DNA from: Armatimonadota bacterium
Lineage (GTDB): Bacteria; Armatimonadota; Fimbriimonadia; Fimbriimonadales; Fimbriimonadaceae
DNA: 64,000 nt
Reading direction: 5' to 3'
Assembly: GCA_016223145.1 (NCBI GenBank)
Contig: JACRPN010000014.1
Coordinates: forward strand, 248,001 to 312,000
The translations under genes were made by a program, and so were the position numbers. The notes under the pieces were generated by a model that worked only from the letters and a program-made list of their open reading frames with translations, had not been told where the DNA came from and did no database searches. Below, piece by piece: positions 50,545 through 58,234 of this stretch. Positions within the stretch are counted from its first letter, which is position 1; every line of letters starts with the position of its first letter.

Positions 50545-51387
50545 ATGGTCCACAATGCAGCAACCATGCGCATCGGCCCCTACATGCTCTCGGTCCACAA
50601 TCACGGTTTCTTTCGGCTCGACGGCGGCGCGATGTTTGGCTCAATACCAAAGAACCTCTGGGATCTGTCTGCGCCCGCCGACGAGAGCAACCGCATCCTC
50701 TTGGCGACGCGTTCATTGATCCTGGAGGGAGAGGGCCGCAAGGTGATGATCGACGCGGGATGCGGCGACCGATGGAGCGAAAAGCAACGAGCGATCTTCG
50801 CCCTGGCCGATGAGGCCTATTCTCCCATCCCCGGCGTGACCGACGTTCTCCTCACCCATCTGCATTTCGATCACGCCAGTGGGATCACACAGATCGAGAA
50901 TGGCGTTGCAACCCCCAACTATCCCGGCGCGCGGCATTGGGTGAGCGCTGAGAACGTGCGAAACGCCCGAAGCCCCCACCCGCGCGAGCGGGCGAGCTAC
51001 CTGATAGAGGACCTGCAGGTGCTGGAGCAGGTTGAGACGATCCATACCGAGGATGGCCAAGAGGTTCTGCCGGGCGTGAGCGTTCATCAAGTCCACGGGC
51101 ACACCCGGGGGCTGCAATGGATCAAGGTTACGGATGGAACGAACACGGCGGTTTATCCGGCGGACCTGATGCCCACCTCGGCGCACGCGCCCATGATGTA
51201 CGTGATGGGCTACGACATGTGCGCGCAGACCTGCATGGCGGAAAAGGATGCCTTCATCAGGCAAGCCGTCGGGGAGCGCTGGACCGTGGTCTTTGAACAC
51301 GATCCCAAACTCGCCGCTGGGAAGCTGGGCTTCGACGAGCGGGGAAGGGCGTTCATTTCCGAGCCTTTCGAAATGCCCGAGGCGTAA
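50545..51387 (+). CDS. Metallo-beta-lactamase-fold hydrolase
   Basis: 280 residues from ATG 50545; ATG 50566 (MRIGPYMLSVHNHGFFRLDG) is an equally good start. The zinc-binding motif is LLTHLHFDHASG (HxHxDH). Further ligands are His in HQVHGHTRGL, Asp in VYPADLMPT and His in VVFEHDPKL. It resembles cytoplasmic MBL-fold enzymes of the lactonase or glyoxalase-like group (IDAGCGDRWSEKQR), which open small esters or lactones. Location between two sugar-uptake pairs would suit a sugar lactonase, but that is inference. It is divergent from araF. Confidence 0.82.
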   Translation: MVHNAATMRIGPYMLSVHNHGFFRLDGGAMFGSIPKNLWDLSAPADESNRILLATRSLILEGEGRKVMIDAGCGDRWSEKQRAIFALADEAYSPIPGVTDVLLTHLHFDHASGITQIENGVATPNYPGARHWVSAENVRNARSPHPRERASYLIEDLQVLEQVETIHTEDGQEVLPGVSVHQVHGHTRGLQWIKVTDGTNTAVYPADLMPTSAHAPMMYVMGYDMCAQTCMAEKDAFIRQAVGERWTVVFEHDPKLAAGKLGFDERGRAFISEPFEMPEA

Positions 51388-51468
51388 AGCGATGGGACCC
51401 AAGCAGGAAGCCCGCCTCGCCGTCCACTTGGAACGACCAAACGGGCTCCGTTTCCCTAAATGAAGCGC

Positions 51469-52152
51469 CTATCGCGTTCTGCGTCGGAGCAGTATGCCGA
51501 AGCCCAGTGCGATTCCGGCCAGCGATGCCGGTTCGGGCACAAGGGTGGTTCGCCATCGCCCGTTGGGCAGGTCGAGCTCGAAGCGGATCACGTCGCCGTC
51601 ATTCACATGGAGCGTGTTGTTTCCGGCGCCGTTGCCGAAGTCTCCGCCGATGCTTACAGCCCAGTCGCCCGACTTGCGGAACTTCCACTCGTAGTCTCCC
51701 GCCGCGAAAGCGAAGTCGCCCGAGTAGAGGCCGCCGCCCATATTGGCCAGGTCAAAGCCGCCGGATCCCCAGCCGCTCATACTGCCCACCACTTCCCAAC
51801 CGAACTGGCCAGGATCGTCGTAGCCGAGCCGCCACCAGCCGTCCGGGTTCCAACCATCGGCAAACGGATAGCTCTTGAACATGTGGACGGTTAAGTTGCC
51901 GGCGGCATCGGCCGCTGTACGGCAGTCCGTTCCAGGAGCGTTTTCCGACCAGTCGCCATTGGCGACTTTGAAGTTGTAGAGAGAGCCCGGAGTCAGGCCG
52001 CCCATGGTGAGCATGTAATGCCCGCCGCCCATGCCATTCAGGGGATCGGACGTTCCCCAACCGTTGAACTCGCCTCGAAGATAGTAGGTTTGGCCCAGCG
52101 CCAATGAGGCGCCAGTTACCAAGAACACCGTGGTCCATAGACCCTTTTTCAT
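51469..52152 (-). CDS. PEP-CTERM protein with two carbohydrate-binding-like modules
   Basis: 227 residues. The start ATG 52152 has GAGGAGGAA upstream and gives a signal (KKGLWTTVFLVTGASLALG). Two similar beta modules follow: YYLRGEFNGWGTSDPL with FKVANGDWSENAPG, and WEVVGSMSGWGSGGFDL with WKFRKSGDWAVSIGGDF. The shared FNGWG/MSGWG and xWKF...DW pattern is that of starch-binding or SusE-like E-set domains. The end, VPEPASLAGIALGFGILLRR, is a PEP-CTERM signal. It may hold polysaccharide at the surface next to the sugar ABC genes. Confidence 0.82.
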   Translation of the reverse strand: MKKGLWTTVFLVTGASLALGQTYYLRGEFNGWGTSDPLNGMGGGHYMLTMGGLTPGSLYNFKVANGDWSENAPGTDCRTAADAAGNLTVHMFKSYPFADGWNPDGWWRLGYDDPGQFGWEVVGSMSGWGSGGFDLANMGGGLYSGDFAFAAGDYEWKFRKSGDWAVSIGGDFGNGAGNNTLHVNDGDVIRFELDLPNGRWRTTLVPEPASLAGIALGFGILLRRRTR

Positions 52153-52325
52153 ACAGATTCCTCCTCGAATCACGCCCGTGTGGGCGCCAAATAGACAGAC
52201 GTCACATTCAGGATACAACGAGAATACGTATTCACTATCAGATTGCCCCTAGAAGAATTGCCGGTTTTGCAGGGGAAAGTACGGGTGGTGCAGAATGCTA
52301 ACCAATCCGGAGGGTTCTTGATCCC

Positions 52326-53363
52326 ATGAAGTACTCATTCACCAGTTTCGTCGCTGCCTGTGCCTTGCTGCTGTTGGCGGGGTGCTCGGGGTCTGGAGGA
52401 TCGGGCAGTGCAGATGGCTCGGGCGCGGGCAACACGTCCGGGAGCCAGGCCGGCGCAGCAGACAAGCTGAGGATCGCCGTCATCCCCAAGGGCACCACCC
52501 ACGAGTTCTGGAAGGCCATTCACGCAGGGGCCGAGGACGCAGCGAAGGAGCTTGGGGTCGAGATCATCTGGAAGGGCCCGGTCAAGGAAGACGACAAGGA
52601 CGGCCAGATCAAGGTCGTGGAGTCGTTCATCGACGAGAAGGTGAGCGGGATCGTGCTGGCCCCGCTGGACGACACCGCGCTGCGCGCGCCGGTGGACGCC
52701 GCGGCCGATGCCGGCATCCCGGTGGTGATCATCGACTCCGATGTGAAGACCGACAAGTACGCGAGCTTTGTGGCGACCGACAACAAGAAGGGCGGGCAGA
52801 TGGGCGGCGAGCACTTGGCCCAGCTCCTCGGCGGCAAGGGGAAGGTGGTCATGCTTCGCTACCAGACAGGTTCTGCCAGTACCATGAACCGTGAGGCGGG
52901 CTTCTTGGAGGCGATGAAAGCCAGCCCGGGCATCACCGTTGCCAGCGAAGAACAGCAGGGCGGCGCCACGACGGAGAGCGCCATGGCCGCCAGCGAAAAC
53001 CTCATCGGCAGGTTCAAAAAGCCGGACGGCTCGCTCTCCATCGACGGCATCTTCTGCCCTAATGAATCCACAACTTTCGGGATGCTGCGCGCGCTTCAGG
53101 ATGCTGGGCTCGCAGGCAAGGTGAAGTTCGTCGGGTTCGACAGCTCCGCAAAACTGGTGGACGGCATGAAGGGAGGGCAGGTCATGGGTTTGGTGCTTCA
53201 AAACCCTTACAAGATGGGCTATGAGGGGGTTAAGACCATCGTGGCTGCCATCAAGGGCGAGAAGGTGGAGAAGCGTGTCGACACCGGCGTTTCGGTTATC
53301 ACGCCCGAAAACATGGCCAGCCCTGAGAGCCAAAAGCTGCTGTTCCCGCCCCAGCCAAAGTAA
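52326..53363 (+). CDS. Sugar ABC transporter substrate-binding lipoprotein (RbsB-like)
   Basis: 345 residues with a lipobox (ACALLLLAGCSGSG) and a Gly/Ser-rich tether. The type-I periplasmic binding fold is clear: LRIAVIPKGTTHEFWKAIHA, VSGIVLAPLDDTALRAPVDA, GIPVVIIDSDV and KVKFVGFDSS, then GLVLQNPYKMGYEGVKTI. It resembles ribose/galactose-type binding proteins; the sugar is not readable. It lies 28 nt before a permease gene on the same strand, so they form one uptake unit. There is no ATPase gene with them. Confidence 0.87.
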   Translation: MKYSFTSFVAACALLLLAGCSGSGGSGSADGSGAGNTSGSQAGAADKLRIAVIPKGTTHEFWKAIHAGAEDAAKELGVEIIWKGPVKEDDKDGQIKVVESFIDEKVSGIVLAPLDDTALRAPVDAAADAGIPVVIIDSDVKTDKYASFVATDNKKGGQMGGEHLAQLLGGKGKVVMLRYQTGSASTMNREAGFLEAMKASPGITVASEEQQGGATTESAMAASENLIGRFKKPDGSLSIDGIFCPNESTTFGMLRALQDAGLAGKVKFVGFDSSAKLVDGMKGGQVMGLVLQNPYKMGYEGVKTIVAAIKGEKVEKRVDTGVSVITPENMASPESQKLLFPPQPK

Positions 53364-53391
53364 TCAGCCAGACTGAGCAGACTCGACGACG

Positions 53392-54432
53392 ATGGCCATG
53401 CTCGACGCTTCCAAAGGGAAGTCCACGCTTCGGCGCTACGCCGAAGTGCTCAGCCTCGCCCTTTCGTGGCTGGCGATCATCGTTCTGTTCCGGTTCCTGA
53501 TCGGCGAAGGCTTCTGGACCCAGGGCACCTTTGAGACCATCGCACGGCAGACGACGATCGTTGCGCTCGCCGCTCTAGGGATGACGTTCGTGATCATCAG
53601 CGGCGGGATCGACCTCTCGGTCGGGTCGATGGTGGCGTTCGTTACCGTCGTGATCGGCTACATGCTGCACCCCGCGTACCGGGCCTTTCACGGGGTACCT
53701 GGCGATGCGGCGGCCATGGATGTCGCCAACCTGCAGCCGGCGTTTTCACCCTTGCTCGCGATCTTGGCGGGCATCCTGGCGGCGGTGGCCTGTGGCTTCC
53801 TCAACGGTCTGCTGATCACCAAGCTCAAGGTGGGGGCGTTCATCGTCACCCTCGGCACTATGGGCATCATTCGCGGGCTCGCGACGGGATTCGCCGCCGA
53901 ACAGAAGATCGATGCACCCTCGACCTGGGTCAGCTCTCTGCTCGCGAAGCTCCCGCCGGACCGTCAGTGGATGCGGTTTCCGCCCGGGGTTTGGCTGATG
54001 CTGCTCATGGCGGTGGCGGCCAGCCTTCTGCTTCGAAATAGCCGTTTTGGCAGGCAGGTGGTCGCTTTGGGGGGCAATGAGCAGGCCGCGCACTACTCGG
54101 GTATCCAGGTGGACCGAACCCGCATCTGGGTCTTCGCGCTCATGGGGCTGTTTGCGGGGTTGGCCGGCGTCATGCAATTTTCGCGCCTAACGGTTGGCGA
54201 TCCCACCGTGGCGGTCGGTCTGGAGTTGGACGTGATCGCCGCCGTCGTCATCGGAGGGGCCAGCCTCTCTGGAGGGCTCGGCTCCATTCCCGGGACCCTC
54301 TTGGGCGCGCTCATCATGGGCACGATCGGCGTTGGGTGCGACCGCTACGGGCTCCCGAACTGGGTGCAGGGCATCGTCACCGGCGCGATCATCGTGATCG
54401 CCGTGGGACTCGACCGGCTGCGCAAGAAGTAG
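53392..54432 (+). CDS. Sugar ABC transporter permease (RbsC-like)
   Basis: 346 residues with eight to ten membrane helices. Family motifs: GMTFVIISGGIDLSVGSMVA, GAFIVTLGTMGIIRGLATGF, FGRQVVALGGNEQAAHYSGI and LDVIAAVVIGGASLSGGLGS. It pairs with the binding protein upstream. The ATG at 53392 and the one at 53398 are both possible. As with araH, no ATPase follows. The two permeases probably share one ATPase from elsewhere in the genome. A hairpin lies about 50 nt after the stop. Confidence 0.88.
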   Translation: MAMLDASKGKSTLRRYAEVLSLALSWLAIIVLFRFLIGEGFWTQGTFETIARQTTIVALAALGMTFVIISGGIDLSVGSMVAFVTVVIGYMLHPAYRAFHGVPGDAAAMDVANLQPAFSPLLAILAGILAAVACGFLNGLLITKLKVGAFIVTLGTMGIIRGLATGFAAEQKIDAPSTWVSSLLAKLPPDRQWMRFPPGVWLMLLMAVAASLLLRNSRFGRQVVALGGNEQAAHYSGIQVDRTRIWVFALMGLFAGLAGVMQFSRLTVGDPTVAVGLELDVIAAVVIGGASLSGGLGSIPGTLLGALIMGTIGVGCDRYGLPNWVQGIVTGAIIVIAVGLDRLRKK

Positions 54433-54483
54433 AGAGGCGGGGCCGAATGGAGCGCAGTTGGGGAAGGTAGCGCTAGGTTTGTG

Positions 54484-54558
54484 GCACCCCTTTCGGGGTG
54501 CGGGAGCATTGGATGGCATTCTTCCAGGGGTGTCGGCCCGGAGGCCTCAACCCCCTGG
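54484..54558. repeat. Composite hairpin repeat after the permease gene
   Basis: GCACCCCTTTCGGGGTGC (54484-54501) is a near-perfect hairpin. CCAGGGG (54523-54529) pairs with CCCCTGG (54552-54558) around a GGCCCGGAGGCC core. There is no T-run. It is probably a dispersed palindromic repeat that may also act in termination. Confidence 0.5.
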
Positions 54559-54642
54559 CTACTCTCTGCTGACCCCGTTTGGGCCATAGCTCGATCATCA
54601 CTATTGGGAGGGAGTTGGCTAGCCGCCAAGTACACTTGACGG

Positions 54643-55245
54643 GTGCAGCGAATCTGGGGTCTGGACCAAGAGCTCTTTCGGGCCATCCACATCGGGTGGC
54701 ATCGCGAATGGCTCGATCCCTTCTTCTGGGTCATCAGCACCTCGGGTTTGGGATGGGTGCAGCTGCTCGTTGTGGGGATCGCCTATGGCGGCGCACTCGT
54801 CCACAAAAAAGGGGGGGATGCGGTCCAGGGGAAAGCAGGCGTGCTGTTCACGCGGATCGCTTTGCCCTATGTCGCGGCTTGGGCGGTGTCGGGGATTCTC
54901 TCAAGCCTGTACCTTAAGCAGTGGGTAAGCCGGGACCGGCCGAGCCAGCTAGCGATTGCTAACCCGCAAGAGACTTTCTTTCACAGCGCCTTTCCCAGTG
55001 GGCACACGGCGAGCGCATTCGCCGTGGCAATGGTCGTCTGGCTTACTTGCAGAACCGAAAAACCCCTCTTTGGATGGGTTGCGTTGCTCTGGGCCTGTCT
55101 TGTCGGGTTCAGCCGTGTCTATCGTGGCGTCCACTGGCCCACCGACGTCTTGGCAGGGGCGGCGGTTGGAGTTTTTTCGGGATGTCTTGTGATGTGGGTC
55201 TTGAGCGACCGAAAGAGGGCTCCCGATCCCTCAGAGCCGTCTTGA
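54643..55245 (+). CDS. PAP2-family membrane phosphatase
   Basis: 200 residues from GTG 54643, with five to six membrane helices. The three phosphatase motifs are present: KQWVSRDRPS (KxxxxxxRP), FPSGHTASA (PSGH) and SRVYRGVHWPTDVLAG (SRxxxxxHxxxD). Such enzymes remove phosphate from lipid phosphates such as undecaprenyl pyrophosphate or phosphatidate at the outer face of the membrane. The substrate is not readable. It is convergent with hrcA. Confidence 0.88.
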   Translation: MQRIWGLDQELFRAIHIGWHREWLDPFFWVISTSGLGWVQLLVVGIAYGGALVHKKGGDAVQGKAGVLFTRIALPYVAAWAVSGILSSLYLKQWVSRDRPSQLAIANPQETFFHSAFPSGHTASAFAVAMVVWLTCRTEKPLFGWVALLWACLVGFSRVYRGVHWPTDVLAGAAVGVFSGCLVMWVLSDRKRAPDPSEPS

Positions 55246-55263
55246 GCCGAAATTGGGAGCGGG

Positions 55264-56292
55264 CTAGCCGAAGTACTTCGTCAAGGCGTCGGTCAGCGCC
55301 GTTGCGGTGAAGTTGACCAGGGGGATGTGCTCCTCATACGGGAGGCGTGTCGGGCCGATGATGGCGATGCTGCCCACTTCATGGCCGCCGACCGAGAAGG
55401 TCTGTCGCACTACAGCCAACTCGCGCATCTGTTCGGCACGGTTTTCTTTGCCGATGGTCACCGTTCCGGTGGCGTCGGGGGAGTGGACCGCGTCGTACAG
55501 AGCCTCCGACCGCTTGAGGTCGTCCAGCAGCGAGCTCAGGCGCTGGGCGTCCCTCGTGAATTCAGGCTGCCCGAACAGGAACTCCTCTCCGTGAGTGACC
55601 ACTGCGCCCTTCGAGCGCTCCTTGGCGACCGACCGTACATGTCCCGCGACCAACGCCATCAGCTTGTCATACGGCTGCTGCGGCCCCTTCTGGGATGACC
55701 GATACTTGGAGCCCTCCCGCATAGTCTTGCCAACCACCATGCTTGCAAGCTCGGCGTTCGCCTCGCCGATTTGCTCAAGGGTGAGCTGAGCCGGGCACTC
55801 CACCATCTTGCTCTCGACAGAGCCGTTCGAAAGCACCAAGACCAGAAGCGCTTGATGCGGGCCAATAGCGCTCAGAATGGCCGACCGGAACCTGAGCGAA
55901 GCGTCCTTGGTAATCGCTGCCGCGCTGAGGAGGTGGGTCAAGCGGCTCAAGGCGGCCGTGGTTTCGCTGACCAGGCTCTGCAAGAACCCGCCATCGGCGG
56001 TTACCGTGCGAAGGGCCTGCTTGTTCTCCGCAGACGGCGCAGAGGACTGAATCAGCCGGTCCACGAAATAGCGGTAGCCAAGGTCGCTTGGGATCCTTCC
56101 GGCACTGGTATGCGGCTGCTCAAGAAACCCGCGATGGGCCATTTCGGCCATCTCGTTGCGCACCGTGGCTGAGCTCACGCCGAGGTCGAACCGGTGAACG
56201 AGTTGTTCCGAGGCGATTGGCTCGGCGGTATCGATGTACTCGAGAATGACGGCGCGGAGGAGGATTCTCTGTCGCGGCTGAAGGTCTTCCAT
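55264..56292 (-). CDS. hrcA: Heat-inducible transcription repressor HrcA
   Basis: 342 residues, normal length. It starts MEDLQPRQRILLRAVILEYI, with a winged-helix DNA-binding part (SSATVRNEMAEMAHRGFLEQ, then PHTSAGRIPSDLGYRYFVD) and the GAF-like HrcA domain that follows. HrcA represses groES/groEL and dnaK operons through CIRCE. No grpE, dnaK or dnaJ gene follows here, and I see no CIRCE inverted repeat in the 84-bp gap before the divergent gene. It therefore stands apart from its usual operon. Confidence 0.93.
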   Translation of the reverse strand: MEDLQPRQRILLRAVILEYIDTAEPIASEQLVHRFDLGVSSATVRNEMAEMAHRGFLEQPHTSAGRIPSDLGYRYFVDRLIQSSAPSAENKQALRTVTADGGFLQSLVSETTAALSRLTHLLSAAAITKDASLRFRSAILSAIGPHQALLVLVLSNGSVESKMVECPAQLTLEQIGEANAELASMVVGKTMREGSKYRSSQKGPQQPYDKLMALVAGHVRSVAKERSKGAVVTHGEEFLFGQPEFTRDAQRLSSLLDDLKRSEALYDAVHSPDATGTVTIGKENRAEQMRELAVVRQTFSVGGHEVGSIAIIGPTRLPYEEHIPLVNFTATALTDALTKYFG

Positions 56293-56376
56293 GGTGCGAG
56301 GGCCAAGTTGGAGTTTACTTGGAGACGGGGATGCTACGGGATGGAGACTCGGAGCGTCTCAATATCAAGTGACGCA

Positions 56377-58221
56377 ATGAATGCACCTCTGCTTTGCTGG
56401 ATTTTGCTTACGTTTCAAGGAGGAGCCCCTCAAGCGCTCCTTGACGACCTTAGGCTCTCGATCGACAGCGGGCAGCCGGAGAAGCTGCAGAAGCTCTTCG
56501 TGCGGCAGGCGGACGCTGAGTCGGTGCTCGAAATGGCGGGCAGATCGGGCCCGAAGTCACTTAAGGTGAAGCTGATCCCCACTCCTCCGGGTTGGGGCGC
56601 TCCGGGCTCCTATTGGGCGATCTTTCACAAGCGCCAAGGGATTGAATCCTTCCACGACATGGTTTTCAACGTCGCAGTGACCCCCGAACGGCTGCTCGTC
56701 GGCAGGGAAGTGCCCGAAACGCAGACCGGCGGCTGGACCGTGGAAACCGGCCGCTTTGACGTTAAAGTGCTGCCGAGCCAATCGGCGGCAGAGGTCGAGA
56801 CGACGCTGAGGCTCACGCACAAAGGCGAGCCAAGGGCTCTCATGATGCGGCTTGGAGACCCGTTCACCGTCTCTTCCGCCTCTTCCGCAAGCAGGGCGAT
56901 CAAGGTCGTCGAAGCCTACGACCGCGCCGTTCCGACCCCGGCCCAAGGCGACCTAGTGCGCGCGGGAGGCATTCTCGTTTATTGGGGGACATCCGCACCA
57001 AACACGCTGACCCTGCGCTACAGAGGCAACCCGGGGGAAGCGGGGAACCAGGGCGGAGACCGCGTCACCAACAGGCTCTGCTATCTGACGGCGTGGTGGA
57101 CTCCCACCATCGCCAGGCAGCCCTACACCACGGCAACGCGAATCGAAGCGCCAGAGCCTTGGGTCATCGTTTCAGAAGGTGTGGAGGCGCAGCCGGAAGC
57201 AGTCGGATTTGCAGCGATGACGGCATCCCCTGGCAACTCGGTACGCACTTTCAAGTGCGACATCAAGATCACCTTCCCGAAGGTCATTGGCGGGGAATAC
57301 AAGCTTGCCGCCGAGGGCAAGGACGGGAAGGGAAGGGTGTTCCGGTCATACCAGCTTGAGCCGATTAACCGGGCCCGCGCCGACAAGGACGTGGACCTAA
57401 TGAAGAGGGCCACCGCGTTCTATGAGGACACCCTCGGGCCCTGGCCGTTCCCCGGGTATGCCTGCTTCGATGGGGAGGGGTACTACGGCATCGAGAGCTA
57501 TAGCTACACGATTCTGCTCACCCAGAACACCACGCGTTTCGTCGCGCACGAAATGGGACACACCTACTTTGGCGGCATCGTGCCCAACAGCTACACGCGA
57601 GACTGCTGGAACGAAAGCCTCACGCAATATGTCGAGAGCGTGCTGTTCTCAAAGAACGCGGACAAATCGCTGGAGAAGGGGTACGAGACCAACAAGATCC
57701 CGGTACCCATGACGGCGATGAGCCGCCCCGGGCTCTTTGGCTCGGCGTCGTACTTCAGGGGCGCCTACGTGATGACGATGCTCGGCCACGAGATTGGCTT
57801 GGACCGCGTCATCGCGGGTATGAAGGCGATCGTCAAGGAGCGGGCAGGCGTCGACACCACCTGGCCCGAACTGAGGCCGTATTTCGAGAAAGCCTCTGGC
57901 CAGGACCTTGGCTGGTTCTGGGATCAGTGGGTCGAGAACGCGGTATATCCGAAAGTGGACATCGCGGACGCTCAGCTCATTCAGGGAAATCCGACGACGA
58001 CATGGGTAACTCTGGTTCAGTCGGGAACGAAGAAGCCCTACCGCTTGAGGCTCAAGATCAAGGCATCGGCTCAGGGGGCGGAGAAGGTCACGGAGGTGGT
58101 GCTGAGCGAGGTCAAAGGTACGTTCCGCGTCGACACCCCGTTCGTTCCCACGAAGGTCGAGCTGGACCCGTTTGAGTTTACGATGGCCACCGTGGGCCCG
58201 GCCGTCGAGCCGAAAAAGTAA
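56377..58221 (+). CDS. M1-family zinc aminopeptidase, exported
   Basis: 614 residues from ATG 56377 (MNAPLLCWILLTFQGGAPQA), which gives a signal-like start; ATG 56341 and the long upstream frame are less likely. The zinc site is RFVAHEMGHTYFGGIV followed by the second Glu in CWNESLTQYVESVLF, that is HExxH-x18-E, the M1 pattern. The family exopeptidase motif (GxMEN) is not clear; the segment CFDGEGYYGIESYSY lies in its place. It probably trims peptides or acts like a leukotriene-hydrolase-type protease outside the cytoplasm. Confidence 0.82.
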   Translation: MNAPLLCWILLTFQGGAPQALLDDLRLSIDSGQPEKLQKLFVRQADAESVLEMAGRSGPKSLKVKLIPTPPGWGAPGSYWAIFHKRQGIESFHDMVFNVAVTPERLLVGREVPETQTGGWTVETGRFDVKVLPSQSAAEVETTLRLTHKGEPRALMMRLGDPFTVSSASSASRAIKVVEAYDRAVPTPAQGDLVRAGGILVYWGTSAPNTLTLRYRGNPGEAGNQGGDRVTNRLCYLTAWWTPTIARQPYTTATRIEAPEPWVIVSEGVEAQPEAVGFAAMTASPGNSVRTFKCDIKITFPKVIGGEYKLAAEGKDGKGRVFRSYQLEPINRARADKDVDLMKRATAFYEDTLGPWPFPGYACFDGEGYYGIESYSYTILLTQNTTRFVAHEMGHTYFGGIVPNSYTRDCWNESLTQYVESVLFSKNADKSLEKGYETNKIPVPMTAMSRPGLFGSASYFRGAYVMTMLGHEIGLDRVIAGMKAIVKERAGVDTTWPELRPYFEKASGQDLGWFWDQWVENAVYPKVDIADAQLIQGNPTTTWVTLVQSGTKKPYRLRLKIKASAQGAEKVTEVVLSEVKGTFRVDTPFVPTKVELDPFEFTMATVGPAVEPKK

Positions 58222-58234
58222 GTTGTGGCCTGAT

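Noticed and set aside
56293-56376. CIRCE operator between hrcA and the M1 peptidase gene
   Set aside because: No TTAGCACTC-N9-GAGTGCTAA or close variant is present in the gap.
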